DNA of 64,000 nt from Marixanthomonas sp. SCSIO 43207 (GCF_019904255.1 NZ_CP063203.1:1870001-1934000), one strand, 5' to 3'. Counted from the stretch's first letter, positions 48,252 through 58,135 are shown. Notes: generated from the letters alone by a model not told the origin. Translations and numbers: made by a program.

Positions 48252-48956
48252 CTACGAAATTCCTAACACATCTTTCATAGTAAAAACACCGCTTTCTTTT
48301 TTTGACAACCACTCTGCTGCAAGGATGGCACCTTTTGCAAATCCGTCACGTGTATGCGCCTCATGCTTAATTGAAATAGTATCAATTGTCGACGTATAGG
48401 TTACGGCATGAGTACCTTTTACATCTCCTTCACGTTTAGCAGAAATAGGAATTGTAGAAGGGGAGACTTCATCTAGTTTCCAATTATCTTTATGGGTATG
48501 CTTCATAATTCCTTCGGCTATGGTGATAGCTGTGCCGCTGGGAGCATCTTTTTTTTGGGTATGATGTATTTCTTCAACAGAAACATCATACTCATCCCAA
48601 GGAGCCATAACTTTTGCTACATATTCATTAATTCCAAAAAATAAATTAACGCCTACACTAAAGTTTGACGCATAAATGAAGCTTCCGTTACGTGCTTCAC
48701 AATTTTTTATTATTTTTTTATATGAATCAAGCCAGCCTGTTGTGCCGCAAACAACCGGAACTCCTTCGTTAAAACATTTTTCTATATTTTTAACTGCTGC
48801 TTCAGGAATAGAAAATTCAATAGCGGCGTCTGCTTCTTTTAACTTTCCTTCTTCAAAATCACTACCAGATTTAAATACTATCTCGTGACCTTTATCAGTA
48901 GCAAGTTTTTCAATGGTTTTACCCATTTTTCCATATCCTAATAGTGCTAGTTTCAT
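48252..48956 (-). CDS. dapB: 4-Hydroxy-tetrahydrodipicolinate reductase DapB
   Basis: Reduces HTPA to tetrahydrodipicolinate on the way to diaminopimelate and lysine. N-terminal Rossmann motif GYGKMGK (8-14), CGTTGW, SNFSVGVNLFF and the catalytic EIHHTQKKDAPSGTA are all present. The 234-residue length is at the short end of the family, as usual in Bacteroidota. Its ATG overlaps the stop of the upstream DUF5683 gene. No other dap genes lie nearby. Confidence 0.95.
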   Translation of the reverse strand: MKLALLGYGKMGKTIEKLATDKGHEIVFKSGSDFEEGKLKEADAAIEFSIPEAAVKNIEKCFNEGVPVVCGTTGWLDSYKKIIKNCEARNGSFIYASNFSVGVNLFFGINEYVAKVMAPWDEYDVSVEEIHHTQKKDAPSGTAITIAEGIMKHTHKDNWKLDEVSPSTIPISAKREGDVKGTHAVTYTSTIDTISIKHEAHTRDGFAKGAILAAEWLSKKESGVFTMKDVLGIS

Positions 48957-49555
48957 TATAATTTAATTCGGAATGACAAACCATAATTGGCTTGTGTGTT
49001 TATTGGGTTTACTTGAAAATTTGGCGACACTGAAAGATCTTCTGAAACGTTATATTGTTGTAAATGAGCGTCTACATTGGCATCAATAATATTAAGCATA
49101 TACACCAAAACAACAGCAATTACACTGTAATCTTTATTTTTTTTGGCATTACGTTGTGCGTCAATTAAACGATTGGTTGATATACCTTGAAATTCATCAT
49201 CTTCAAAGCCAGCGAGCCTTCTTTTGTAAGCATCACGAAAACGATTGTAATCATCATCGTTTTTTAAATAAAAATAGACGCCAGTTGCCATACCTGCATA
49301 AACTATAGGAATTTTCCAGTACCTTTTATTGTAAGCTTGTCCTAACCCAGGTACTACTGCAGAATAAAAGGCAGCTTTTGATGGTGCTAATGGGTTGTAT
49401 GGCTTGTTATCTAAAACAGTATCTTTTACAACAATTCCAGATTTTTTTTCAGAAAGAAGTACACTATCTTTTTGTACAGCAGTTGTGTCTGCTTCTTGAG
49501 CAAAAGCAGCTGTTGCTACTAAAAAAAATAGGATATTTAATAACCTACTGTTCAC
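48956..49555 (-). CDS. DUF5683 domain protein
   Basis: A 199-residue exported or membrane-bound protein: N-terminal signal-like helix (cut near AAFAQ), a linker, then the DUF5683 core with PSKAAFYSAVVPGLGQAYNK and WKIPIVYAGMATGVYFYLK, two further membrane segments, and a final beta-like tail LSFRIKL. The domain is typical of Bacteroidota and is repeatedly found between parB and dapB. Its role is unknown. Start overlaps parB by 11 bp. Confidence 0.88.
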   Translation of the reverse strand: MNSRLLNILFFLVATAAFAQEADTTAVQKDSVLLSEKKSGIVVKDTVLDNKPYNPLAPSKAAFYSAVVPGLGQAYNKRYWKIPIVYAGMATGVYFYLKNDDDYNRFRDAYKRRLAGFEDDEFQGISTNRLIDAQRNAKKNKDYSVIAVVLVYMLNIIDANVDAHLQQYNVSEDLSVSPNFQVNPINTQANYGLSFRIKL

Positions 49556-50444
49556 GTTTTAATAGCTTGAGAATACGTTGAAAGTCCTCCTTGTTTTTAA
49601 AAGGTACAACTAATTGACCTTTACCAGATTTTGAAACTTTTACATTTACTTTTGTTTCTAGTAAGTCTTCCAATTCTTTTCTGCCTTTATTAGCAAATTG
49701 AGGTGTTGCTTTTTTTGCAGGTTTTGGTTTATCGTCAGTAGATTTATAATTTCTTACCAATGCTTCGGTATCTCTTACAGACAGCTTATTACTTACTATT
49801 TTTTCATAAATGTCCAACTGGGTGTCAGGATCTTCAACATTTATTAAAGCTCGACCATGACCCATAGATATAAATCCGTCACGCATTCCGGTCTGGATTA
49901 TAGGATCTAGTTTTAAAAGACGTAAATAATTAGCAATTGTTGAGCGATTTTTACCTACGCGATCACTTAACTCTTCTTGAGTAATTTCAATTTCTTCAAT
50001 TAAACGTTGATATGAAAGAGCAATCTCAATAGGGTCTAAATCTTGACGTTGAATATTTTCAACCAATGCCATCTCAAGTGACTCTTGGTCATTGGCAATA
50101 CGGATGTATGCGGGTATGCGCTCTAGGCCAATGAGTTTTGAAGCTCTAAAACGACGTTCACCACTTACCAATTGGTATTTGTTAAAGCCAAGCTTTCGTA
50201 CTGTTATAGGTTGAATTACGCCAAGTTCTTTAATTGAAGAAGCCAACTCTCGCAAGGTTTCTTCATTAAAACTTGTACGTGGCTGAAAAGGATTTACCTC
50301 AATGGTATCTAATTCCAACTCGACTATGTTACCAACAACTTTGTCTGCGTTTTTATCTTCTGCAGATTGTATATCGTTTGAGGGATCTTTCAATAAAGCA
50401 GAAAGACCACGTCCTAAGGCTTGTTTTTTTGTTGCTTTCGCCAT
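49545..50444 (-). CDS. parB: Chromosome partitioning protein ParB
   Basis: A CTP-dependent DNA clamp that loads at parS. The 299 residues show the N-terminal GRGLSALL, the ParB/Srx nuclease-like fold with EVNPFQPRT and the CTP motif GERRFRASK, the central HTH region (ITQEELSDRVGKNRSTIANY LRLL split over two helices), and a C-terminal dimerisation helix. It follows parA by 9 bp. I looked for a parS-like TGTTTCACGTGAAACA within the window and did not see one. Confidence 0.95.
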   Translation of the reverse strand: MAKATKKQALGRGLSALLKDPSNDIQSAEDKNADKVVGNIVELELDTIEVNPFQPRTSFNEETLRELASSIKELGVIQPITVRKLGFNKYQLVSGERRFRASKLIGLERIPAYIRIANDQESLEMALVENIQRQDLDPIEIALSYQRLIEEIEITQEELSDRVGKNRSTIANYLRLLKLDPIIQTGMRDGFISMGHGRALINVEDPDTQLDIYEKIVSNKLSVRDTEALVRNYKSTDDKPKPAKKATPQFANKGRKELEDLLETKVNVKVSKSGKGQLVVPFKNKEDFQRILKLLKREQ

Positions 50445-50453
50445 CTATCGTTT

Positions 50454-51215
50454 CTAGTTTTTCTCAATTAACTCTTGTGCCAAACTTAAGTAATTATTGG
50501 CTCCTTTACTACTGGCGTCGTAGCTAATAATGCTTTCACCATAACTTGGTGCTTCACTTAAACGTACGTTTCGCATAATGATTGTCTTAAAAACCATTTC
50601 ATCAAAATGTTTTTTAACTTCATCAACCACTTGATTTGAAAGTCGTAAACGAGAATCATACATTGTAAGTAAAAGCCCTTCAATGTCTAGATTGTTGTTA
50701 TGTATTTTTTGAACACTTTTAATTGTGTTTAATAGTTTTCCTAGTCCTTCTAATGCAAAATACTCACACTGAATAGGAATAATCACTGAATCAGCTGCTG
50801 TCAAGGCGTTAAGCGTTAATAACCCTAAGGAAGGAGCACAGTCTATCAAGATAAAGTCATATTGATCTTTAAGGCCTTCTATGGCATTTTTGAGCATAGA
50901 CTCGCGCTTATCTTGATCTACCAATTCAATTTCTATGGCAACCAAATCTATATGTGCAGGAATAAGATGCAAATTTGGAGAGCTAGTTTCCATAATAGCA
51001 TCGGCTGCAGATATGGTATGTTCTAGAATTTGATACGTACCTTTCTCAACTTCTTCTACATCAACGCCAAGCCCTGATGTTGCATTAGCCTGGGGATCTG
51101 CGTCAATTAATAAAACTTTTTTTTCCAATACGCCTAATGAGGCGGCTAAATTGACCGAGGTTGTGGTTTTTCCCACACCTCCTTTTTGATTGGCAATTGC
51201 TATTATTTTACCCAT
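50454..51215 (-). CDS. parA: Chromosome partitioning ATPase ParA/Soj
   Basis: A 253-residue deviant-Walker ATPase that works with ParB to segregate origins. The P-loop KGGVGKTT (11-18) follows directly on the N-terminal IIAIANQ, without a DNA-binding extension, which marks the chromosomal Soj type. Further motifs are LLIDADPQANAT, LIDCAPSLG and IPIQCEYFALEG. It heads the long minus-strand run down to wbqC. The presence of par genes suggests, but does not prove, that the replication origin is not far. Confidence 0.96.
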   Translation of the reverse strand: MGKIIAIANQKGGVGKTTTSVNLAASLGVLEKKVLLIDADPQANATSGLGVDVEEVEKGTYQILEHTISAADAIMETSSPNLHLIPAHIDLVAIEIELVDQDKRESMLKNAIEGLKDQYDFILIDCAPSLGLLTLNALTAADSVIIPIQCEYFALEGLGKLLNTIKSVQKIHNNNLDIEGLLLTMYDSRLRLSNQVVDEVKKHFDEMVFKTIIMRNVRLSEAPSYGESIISYDASSKGANNYLSLAQELIEKN

Positions 51216-51306
51216 TAAGTATGTTATGGTTTAAAGGCTAAAAATACAATTATTTATGCGGACATAAAATCATTTTTGTTAACAGGAAGTGAACAATTAA
51301 GTGTGG

Positions 51307-52191
51307 TTATGATTTATTCTTTTTTGATCGAATCATCATTTCAAGCATATCCCACATTTCATTAGGTATTTCTTCTAAAAGATTCATTTGTCCAGCACCT
51401 TTTAGCCACTCACCACCATCAATAACAACCACTTCACCATTTAAATATGCTGAAAAGTCTGATACTAAATAAGCTGCTAGGTTTGCTAATTCTTGATGAT
51501 CACCCACTCGTTTAAGAGGTACTTTTTTGGCAAGGTCAAACTTATCTTTTAAATCTCCCGGAAGCAATCTATCCCATGCTCCTTTTGTAGGGAAAGGCCC
51601 AGGCGCTATGGCATTGAAACGTATTCCGTATTTTGCCCACTCAACTGCCAAAGAACGAGTTAAAGCCAATACTCCGGCTTTTGCAGTAGCACTTGGTACT
51701 ACATAGGCTGAACCCGTAAAGGCATATGTGGTAACAATATTTAATACTGTTTTATTTGTTTCTTTTTTGTCAATCCAATGTTTACCAAAAGCTAGTGTAC
51801 AATTTTTTGTCCCTTTTAAAACAATATCTATAATAGTGTCAAATGCATTGGCAGAAAGACGTTCTGTAGGAGATATAAAATTTCCTGCAGCATTATTCAA
51901 TAAAACATCAACTGTCCCAAATTCTTTAACCGAAGCTTCCACCATCGCTTCAACTTCGTCATAATTGCGTACATCACATTGCACAGGTAGAACAGTTCCG
52001 CCGGTTTCATCTTCCAGTTCTTTTTTAACTGTTTGTAGCTTTTCTATATTTCTAGAAGTGATTACCACATTGGCTCCTAATTCCAAAAAATAGGTGGTCA
52101 TCGATTTTCCCAATCCGCTACCACCACCGGTAACAACAATTGTTTTTCCTTTTAATGCATCATCACGAAGCATTTTTGCTGAAGTATCCAT
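51307..52191 (-). CDS. Short-chain dehydrogenase, 2,4-dienoyl-CoA reductase (DECR) type
   Basis: A 294-residue NAD(P)-dependent oxidoreductase: TGGGSGLG cofactor loop, CDVRN, NNAAGNF, and SLAVEWAKYGIRFNAIAPGPF. The usual YxxxK catalytic pair is replaced by SATAK (Ser at the Tyr place), preceded by an upstream Tyr in TTYAF. This is the arrangement of the mitochondrial/peroxisomal 2,4-dienoyl-CoA reductases, so reduction of dienoyl-CoA in beta-oxidation of unsaturated fatty acids is likely. It stands alone, 96 bp after mutB. Confidence 0.85.
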   Translation of the reverse strand: MDTSAKMLRDDALKGKTIVVTGGGSGLGKSMTTYFLELGANVVITSRNIEKLQTVKKELEDETGGTVLPVQCDVRNYDEVEAMVEASVKEFGTVDVLLNNAAGNFISPTERLSANAFDTIIDIVLKGTKNCTLAFGKHWIDKKETNKTVLNIVTTYAFTGSAYVVPSATAKAGVLALTRSLAVEWAKYGIRFNAIAPGPFPTKGAWDRLLPGDLKDKFDLAKKVPLKRVGDHQELANLAAYLVSDFSAYLNGEVVVIDGGEWLKGAGQMNLLEEIPNEMWDMLEMMIRSKKNKS

Positions 52192-52287
52192 AGTTTTTTT
52201 TTAGTCTTGTAAAAATAGGAATTTGCTTCCTAATAGAAGAACAACCCTTCTTCTTAATAAAATATCTTGTTATTAATTTAAGAAACC

Positions 52288-54432
52288 TTATTCATCGGTA
52301 GCGATGTCAATTAAAATTTGAAGTATTTCAATAGCAGCATCACTAATTTTGGTTCCGGGACCATATACAGCTGTAGCACCAACGTCAAATAAAAACTGAT
52401 AATCTTGCGACGGAATCACACCACCAACAATTACCATAATATCTTCACGGTTGTGTTTTTTTAACTCGTCAATTACTTGAGGAACTAGTGTTTTGTGACC
52501 CGCGGCCAATGAAGAAACCCCTAGAATGTGAACATCGTTTTCAACAGCTTGTTTAGCAGCTTCGGCAGGTGTTTGAAACAAAGGACCAATGTCAACATCA
52601 AAGCCAACGTCTGCATAACCGGTAGAAACTACTTTGGCTCCACGATCGTGACCGTCTTGTCCCATTTTGGCAATCATAATACGTGGCCTGCGCCCTTCCA
52701 ATTCGGCAAATTTATCGGCTAACTTCCTTGCTTTGGCAAAGGATGGGTCTTTGTTTATTTCACTGCTATACACACCGCTTACAGATTTAATTTGTGCTTT
52801 ATATCTTCCAAAAACGTCTTCCAAGGCATCTGAAATTTCGCCCAGTGTAGCTCGTTCTCTTGCTGCATCTATGGCTAAAGCTAATAAATTTCCGTCACCT
52901 GTTTTGGCACTTTCAGTTAATTTTTGAAGTGTTTCTTTTACTTTTTGAGTATTTCGTTCTTTTTTAATGCGCTCCAACCGTTCTATTTGTGAAGTGCGCA
53001 CTTTTTGATTATCAACATCTAAAATTTGAAGCGGATCTTCTTTTTCCAATCTATATTTATTGGTACCAACGATAATATCTTGTCCGCTATCAATACGAGC
53101 TTGTTTTCTAGCTGAGGCCTCTTCAATACGCAATTTCGGAATTCCTTTTTCTATTGCTTTGGTCATTCCGCCCAATTCTTCTACTTCTTCTATAAGAGCC
53201 CAAGCGCTTTTTGCAATATCATCGGTTAATTTTTCAACATAATAGCTTCCAGCCCAAGGATCAACCGTTTTTGTGATTTCGGTTTCTTCTTGTAAGTAAA
53301 TTTGTGTGTTTCTTGCAATTCTAGCTGAAAAGTCTGTGGGCAAAGCTATAGCTTCGTCCAGCGCATTGGTATGTAATGATTGCGTACCGCCAAAAGCTGC
53401 TGCAGAAGCTTCAATGCAAGTTCTTGCTACGTTATTAAAAGGGTCTTGCTCAGTTAAACTCCAACCGCTGGTTTGACAATGAGTTCTAAGAGATAAAGAT
53501 TTTGGGTTTTTAGGGTTGAATTGTTTTACCAATTTTGCCCATAACATGCGCGCTGCTCGCATTTTGGCAATTTCCATAAAATGATTCATACCAATTGCCC
53601 AGAAAAAAGATAAGCGCGGAGCAAAGGTGTCAATATCCATACCGGCATCAATCCCTGTGCGAATGTACTCTAGGCCATCTGCCAATGTATACGCCAATTC
53701 TATATCACACGTAGCGCCGGCTTCTTGCATGTGATACCCTGAAATGGAAATTGAATTAAAACGAGGCATATTTTTGGAAGTAAATTCAAAAATATCACTG
53801 ATTATTTTCATAGAGGGCGTTGGCGGATAAATGTAGGTGTTACGCACCATAAATTCTTTTAAAATATCGTTTTGAATGGTTCCTGCTAAGGCTTCTGGTG
53901 AAACGCCTTGTTCTTCGGCGGCAACAATGTAAAAAGCCATAATAGGTAAAACGGCGCCATTCATTGTCATGGAAACACTCATTTTATCTAGCGGAATTTG
54001 ATCAAAGAGTATTTTCATATCCTCGACCGAATCAATCGCAACTCCGGCTTTTCCTACGTCACCAAATACTCGCTCGTGATCGCTATCATACCCTCGGTGT
54101 GTTGCCAAATCAAAAGCTACTGAAAGTCCTTTTTGTCCGGCTGCTAAATTTCTTCGGTAGAAAGCGTTACTTTCTTCAGCAGTAGAAAATCCGGCATACT
54201 GTCGTATAGTCCAAGGTCTGCGAACATACATAGTAGAGTAGGGGCCCCGCAAATAAGGTGATATTCCAGCTGCAAACTCTAAGTGGTCTATATTTTTCAG
54301 ATCTTCTGCAGAGTAGCGGTTTTTAACCTCAATTTTTTCTGCAGTAGTATATTTTTTGTTTGCTATACTCGGCTTAGGAGTATATGCTTTATTATTTTGT
54401 AAGCTTATATGTTGAACGTCTTTTCTACTCAT
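52288..54432 (-). CDS. mutB: Methylmalonyl-CoA mutase large (B12-binding) subunit
   Basis: Rearranges methylmalonyl-CoA and succinyl-CoA with adenosylcobalamin. The 714 residues comprise the TIM-barrel catalytic domain ([20 protein letters not shown] near 60-85; [16 protein letters not shown]) and a C-terminal cobalamin domain with the base-off motif DGHDRG (Asp593, His595, Gly598) and later GGVIP. Its ATG overlaps the TAA of the preceding lipoprotein gene. The small subunit lies three genes upstream at 55242. The same gene is also named scpA in some genomes. Confidence 0.97.
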   Translation of the reverse strand: MSRKDVQHISLQNNKAYTPKPSIANKKYTTAEKIEVKNRYSAEDLKNIDHLEFAAGISPYLRGPYSTMYVRRPWTIRQYAGFSTAEESNAFYRRNLAAGQKGLSVAFDLATHRGYDSDHERVFGDVGKAGVAIDSVEDMKILFDQIPLDKMSVSMTMNGAVLPIMAFYIVAAEEQGVSPEALAGTIQNDILKEFMVRNTYIYPPTPSMKIISDIFEFTSKNMPRFNSISISGYHMQEAGATCDIELAYTLADGLEYIRTGIDAGMDIDTFAPRLSFFWAIGMNHFMEIAKMRAARMLWAKLVKQFNPKNPKSLSLRTHCQTSGWSLTEQDPFNNVARTCIEASAAAFGGTQSLHTNALDEAIALPTDFSARIARNTQIYLQEETEITKTVDPWAGSYYVEKLTDDIAKSAWALIEEVEELGGMTKAIEKGIPKLRIEEASARKQARIDSGQDIIVGTNKYRLEKEDPLQILDVDNQKVRTSQIERLERIKKERNTQKVKETLQKLTESAKTGDGNLLALAIDAARERATLGEISDALEDVFGRYKAQIKSVSGVYSSEINKDPSFAKARKLADKFAELEGRRPRIMIAKMGQDGHDRGAKVVSTGYADVGFDVDIGPLFQTPAEAAKQAVENDVHILGVSSLAAGHKTLVPQVIDELKKHNREDIMVIVGGVIPSQDYQFLFDVGATAVYGPGTKISDAAIEILQILIDIATDE

Positions 54433-55064
54433 TACATTCTGAATTTTTTAATAAAAGGATCAAAATATGCCTCAAACGGTGTTGATAACTGAAGAAAAAT
54501 TGTCTTATTGTTTGATGTTATAAAATAGCTTGAAGTAAATGTCTCTAGCTTTTCTCCTTCGGCTTTATAGATACTTTTAAAAATACAATTTTCTGGTGTA
54601 CCGCTATAACGAGCGGTTATTTTTTTAAAACTGATGTTTTTATTTCGTACAGATTTTTCGGCGTTTAAACGCATAATGCCCAAAAACTGTTGTGCCTCTC
54701 TTTTTGATAAAGGTGTGTATGGCATGGTATTTACAGTGCACGTAGCGTTTGTTTTTTCATCAAAAAAGATGTAAAAATCACCTTTCATTTTGTTGAGGTT
54801 ATTCAGTCTGTTAAATTCGTTATTTACTTGATCTTCTGCTGCGAGTTTGTTTATTACTTTTTGATAGCTGGCTATTGAGTATTTCTCAAAATCTTCAGGT
54901 AAGTAAATTTCTGTGCCGTTTGCATCTAAAAAATGATACGTGCCAAATACTTGTTCTGTTTCTTCGGCATCAACCCAACTTACCATTTCTTTCCCTACTT
55001 GTACACAAGAGACGCACAGTAAGGCGATGATAAAAAATGATATTTTAAATCGATTTTTATGCAT
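54432..55064 (-). CDS. Hypothetical lipoprotein between mutA and mutB
   Basis: A 210-residue lipoprotein: signal peptide with lipobox LLCVSC (Cys17), then a mixed alpha/beta body without a family I recognise. ATG 55064 ([10 protein letters not shown]) is the natural start; a longer frame from 55106 would bury the signal peptide. It overlaps the upstream 61-codon gene by 8 bp and mutB by the TAATG junction, so it is translated within the mutase operon. A role near the mutase enzymes is unlikely on location grounds, since it should be outside the cytoplasm. Confidence 0.78.
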   Translation of the reverse strand: MHKNRFKISFFIIALLCVSCVQVGKEMVSWVDAEETEQVFGTYHFLDANGTEIYLPEDFEKYSIASYQKVINKLAAEDQVNNEFNRLNNLNKMKGDFYIFFDEKTNATCTVNTMPYTPLSKREAQQFLGIMRLNAEKSVRNKNISFKKITARYSGTPENCIFKSIYKAEGEKLETFTSSYFITSNNKTIFLQLSTPFEAYFDPFIKKFRM

Positions 55065-55242
55065 AATTATTAAAGCTTCTGATCGCCAAATAAACGGCAA
55101 AAGCAATAAAAAGGACAGTTAAAACTATAATGAGAAGTCTGTAGTATTTTGATTTACTCAATGAATTACGCCTTATGAATAATCCTAATCCTAATATGGC
55201 AAATCCAATTGCTAAAATAACTTCTAGCGCTTCTCTACTCAT
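55057..55242 (-). CDS. Small two-helix membrane protein in the mutase operon
   Basis: A 61-residue protein with two membrane helices (about 6-24 and 34-54) and a basic Arg/Lys/Ser linker between them. The start codon overlaps the mutA stop (TAATG) and its end overlaps the next gene by 8 bp. This tight coupling is the main support for it being real. No family recognised. Confidence 0.7.
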   Translation of the reverse strand: MSREALEVILAIGFAILGLGLFIRRNSLSKSKYYRLLIIVLTVLFIAFAVYLAIRSFNNYA

Positions 55243-56609
55243 TATTTTTCTTCTTTTAAACGTTCTTGTTCTGTTTGTTCTGCCAATCTTTTTTCTATAA
55301 TTGGCTCAATAAGGGTTTTGCGTGGGTTTGTTTTTACAAATGGATAAAGCTCTAGATCGTCTTTCATACGGTCTTGTGGGTTGGTATGATAATTTGTGCC
55401 CAATAGCTTTAGTGTTCCGTCATTGTACAATTGCTGTTCTTTCTCAGCACTTTCTTTAATTTTTTGCTGAATTTTTCCTTCTTTTAATTGCTGAAGAAAT
55501 CCGCCGCCTTTTTCAATAGTCTTAAATAAAGCAAGCGCCTTTTCAGCCAATTCATCAGTCAAGCTTTCAATATAATATGTACCATCTGCTGCGTTACTAA
55601 CAGTATCAAAATAACTCTCTTCTTTTAAAACCAATAATTGGTTACGGCTTATGCGCTCACCAAACTCATTACTTTTATGATATAAAGCATCATATGGTAA
55701 GTTACAAACCGTATTTGCACCACCCAAAACAGCACTCATACATTCTGTTGTGGTACGCAGCATATTAACATTATAATCATACAGTGTTTTATTTCGTTTT
55801 GAAGGAAACGCAATGATGTGGCAGCTTTCTGAAATAGTATATTCTGAAGCCAACGCGGCATATAATTTACGAAGAGCTCTTATTTTGGCTATTTCAAAAA
55901 AGTAATTTGAACCAACTGCAACTTTGAAAGTGATATTGCCTTCTAGCTTTTTTGAAGAAAAATGATTTAAATATTCGTTTACCTGAGCCAAGCTGTAGGC
56001 TAACTGTTGTACCATTGTAGCTCCGGCATTTTGATACCCAGTACTATCTACAGAAAGTATTGCTGAATGAACATTTTCTGAAATTATTTTTTCTAAAACA
56101 GTGTGATCCTGCTTCAAGTTATAAAACCAATTTCCTGAATGAGTAAGATTACCAATGATGTCTATATTGTAAAATACAGTTGCTTTTTTATGGGAAAGAA
56201 AATGATTCAGTTTTTCAATAAATGATCCAGAAAGAAAAGCAAAGTTGAAATATATTGGTGTTTCTTTAAAAGGAAAATCTGTAAAGAGTTTTTCAACTTC
56301 AAACTCATCTTTTGCAGAAAAATAGATAGCTTCTGCTCCTCGTTTAATGCTGTCAAGCGCTAATTTGTTTGCTACGCTCTCGTCATCAATAAATATGTGT
56401 TGTGCAATATTCCACGTAGTGGGTTGCCCAGGAATAGCTTTAAATGGTTCTTCAAAGTCATCTGGGTGGTAAAAGGGTTTTACGTGAATGCCTTCCCGAC
56501 TTTGCCAAACGAGCGTTTCATTATAATCGGCTCCTTTTAAGTCTACTTGTATTTTTTGTTTCCACTGCTTTGCAGAAACAGAATCAAATTCTTTAAATAA
56601 ATCACTCAT
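55242..56609 (-). CDS. mutA: Methylmalonyl-CoA mutase small subunit
   Basis: A 455-residue partner of MutB. It has the same TIM-barrel family pattern (FDSVSAKQWKQKIQVDLKGA at the N-terminus, KIRALRKLYAAL, MLRTTTECMSAVLGGANTVC, and YIESLTDELAEKAL) but lacks the C-terminal cobalamin domain, so it is the non-catalytic subunit. Family small subunits are usually 600 residues or more; 455 is the short form seen in Flavobacteriia. It follows ftsB with an 8-bp overlap. Confidence 0.93.
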   Translation of the reverse strand: MSDLFKEFDSVSAKQWKQKIQVDLKGADYNETLVWQSREGIHVKPFYHPDDFEEPFKAIPGQPTTWNIAQHIFIDDESVANKLALDSIKRGAEAIYFSAKDEFEVEKLFTDFPFKETPIYFNFAFLSGSFIEKLNHFLSHKKATVFYNIDIIGNLTHSGNWFYNLKQDHTVLEKIISENVHSAILSVDSTGYQNAGATMVQQLAYSLAQVNEYLNHFSSKKLEGNITFKVAVGSNYFFEIAKIRALRKLYAALASEYTISESCHIIAFPSKRNKTLYDYNVNMLRTTTECMSAVLGGANTVCNLPYDALYHKSNEFGERISRNQLLVLKEESYFDTVSNAADGTYYIESLTDELAEKALALFKTIEKGGGFLQQLKEGKIQQKIKESAEKEQQLYNDGTLKLLGTNYHTNPQDRMKDDLELYPFVKTNPRKTLIEPIIEKRLAEQTEQERLKEEK

Positions 56610-56937
56610 CGTCTTCCTTGTTTTTAAGGCTGTCTTCGTGTTCTATGATATATATATCTTCGTTCTCTTTCTTAAGATAGTATTTTTCTCGAGCAAATCG
56701 TTCTACTTCATCACTATCTTTCATTTTTTCGATAAATGCTTTGTCTTTTTCTATTTCAGATTTATAAAATTCGGCATTTTCTTGAAGACCTTTAATGTCA
56801 TCATCCAGTTCTTGATGTATAAACCAAGAGTTAGTATCAAAAAAAATCATCCAAACTAGAAAAACCAAAACTATGAGCATGTATTTATTGCTCATTATTT
56901 TGAACCATTTTTTCTGTTTGATTTCTGAAAGTTTCAC
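56602..56937 (-). CDS. ftsB: FtsB/DivIC-type septum formation initiator
   Basis: A 111-residue bitopic protein: short basic cytoplasmic N-terminus, one membrane helix (about 19-35), then a coiled coil (about 40-75) and the typical DSDEVERFAREKYYLKKENEDIYIIE. FtsB-like proteins bridge the divisome with FtsL and FtsQ. It overlaps udk by 4 bp and mutA by 8 bp, so a cell-division gene is embedded between nucleotide salvage and propionate metabolism. Confidence 0.9.
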   Translation of the reverse strand: MKLSEIKQKKWFKIMSNKYMLIVLVFLVWMIFFDTNSWFIHQELDDDIKGLQENAEFYKSEIEKDKAFIEKMKDSDEVERFAREKYYLKKENEDIYIIEHEDSLKNKEDDE

Positions 56938-57554
56938 GATTCGGTTTTGGTTAATTTTTGATTGATTATACTTCGTATTAAGTTTACGGCTACCGTGTTA
57001 TATCTGTTGGTTGGTATAATAATATCTGCAAACTCTTTTGTGGGCTCAATAAATTGTTGGTGCATTGGTTTTAAGGTAGTTTGATACCTGCTGAGTACTT
57101 CTTCAAGGTCTCTGCCACGTTCTGCAATATCACGTTTAAGTCTACGTATTAATCGTTCATCACTATCAGCGTGTACAAAAATTTTAATATCAAACAATTC
57201 TCTAATATCTGGATGTGTTAATATTAAAATACCTTCTACAATTACTACTTTACGCGGGTGTGTAGTAACGGTTTCTCCTGTTCTATTATGATCTACAAAG
57301 CTGTATACCGGTTGCTCAAAAGAGTTTCCTTTTTTTAATTCTTTTAAATGATTAACTAAAAGATCAAAATCAATGGCTTGAGGATGATCAAAATTAATCT
57401 TCACACGTTGATCAAATGATAAATGTGTGGTGTCTTTATAGTAAGAATCTTGTGAAATGATACATACTTCATCTACAGGTAATTCTTCAATAATTTGTTG
57501 TACTACTGTTGTTTTTCCACTTCCGGTACCGCCGGCAATGCCAATTATAAGCAT
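56934..57554 (-). CDS. udk: Uridine kinase
   Basis: Phosphorylates uridine and cytidine in pyrimidine salvage. The P-loop GIAGGTGSGKTT (5-16), ISQDSYYKD, NFDHPQAIDFD, the VEGILIL Walker B strand and the lid segment RRLKRDIAERGRD are typical. At 206 residues it has normal length. It is the first gene of udk - ftsB - mutA - small membrane protein - lipoprotein - mutB, all overlapping. Confidence 0.95.
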   Translation of the reverse strand: MLIIGIAGGTGSGKTTVVQQIIEELPVDEVCIISQDSYYKDTTHLSFDQRVKINFDHPQAIDFDLLVNHLKELKKGNSFEQPVYSFVDHNRTGETVTTHPRKVVIVEGILILTHPDIRELFDIKIFVHADSDERLIRRLKRDIAERGRDLEEVLSRYQTTLKPMHQQFIEPTKEFADIIIPTNRYNTVAVNLIRSIINQKLTKTES

Positions 57555-57570
57555 GTTTTTTTAGTTTTTA

Positions 57571-57578
57571 CAAAAGTA
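57571..57578 (-). promoter_or_regulatory. Possible -7 box (TACTTTTG) of the udk-mutB operon
   Basis: An exact TAnnTTTG on the minus strand, 16 nt before the udk ATG, in a place where a promoter is needed because the next gene upstream ends 107 bp away. No TTG at -33 is seen. Confidence 0.35.
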
Positions 57579-57661
57579 GGAATTAAAAAATAATATGGAA
57601 GATTGAAGGGTGTATTATCATATAAGGTACCTTAGAAAATAAAACTATGTTTTAAAAAGCT

Positions 57662-58135
57662 TTACTGCTCATTTTTCTTTTCTATACTTGCCACTTCTTC
57701 TTTTGTCACCATTGTATCTTGTGTGTTGCCCCAAGAGTTCATAATGTAATTCATTACATCTGCTACTTCTTGATCGCTCAAGCCCATAGGTACCATAACG
57801 CCATTATAGGTTTTGCCATTAACTTCAATTTCTCCTTTTTGTCCATATTTGACAGCGTGAATACTAGCTTCTCGCTTGTCTTTTAACCAATTAGAGCCTG
57901 CTAAGGGGGGGAATGCTCCGGGAACGCCTTTTCCATTTGCAATGTGGCATTGCATACAAAAATCTGTGTAAATTAATCCACCACGTTCTTTACTGGCTGT
58001 TAAAGGGTCTTGTTTAGTTTCTGTTTGTTTATCTGAATAAGAGCCAAGTTTTATTGGTTCTTTTTCTTCTTTTTTAGAGTTTTTACAAGCTACTAGCATA
58101 CAAAGTATGAGTAACAAAAAGGGTGTTTTGTGCAT
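57662..58135 (-). CDS. Lipoprotein c-type cytochrome
   Basis: A 157-residue lipoprotein (lipobox MLVAC, Cys17) with one haem-binding CxxCH (Cys60, Cys63, His64) and a Met ligand candidate in VMVPMGLSDQEV, followed by VADVMNYIMNSWG, the pattern of class I cytochrome c. It lies 33 bp after the sugar-dehydrogenase gene and is probably its electron acceptor, passing electrons on to the respiratory chain. Confidence 0.92.
   Translation of the reverse strand: MHKTPFLLLILCMLVACKNSKKEEKEPIKLGSYSDKQTETKQDPLTASKERGGLIYTDFCMQCHIANGKGVPGAFPPLAGSNWLKDKREASIHAVKYGQKGEIEVNGKTYNGVMVPMGLSDQEVADVMNYIMNSWGNTQDTMVTKEEVASIEKKNEQ

Noticed and set aside
48330-48360. parS-like CACGTG core (CGTCACGTGTATG)
   Set aside because: Only the central six bases fit the parS palindrome and it lies in the dapB coding region.
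52215-52260. Stem with AGAAG/CTTCT arms after mutB as a terminator
   Set aside because: Short stem, long loop and no T run.
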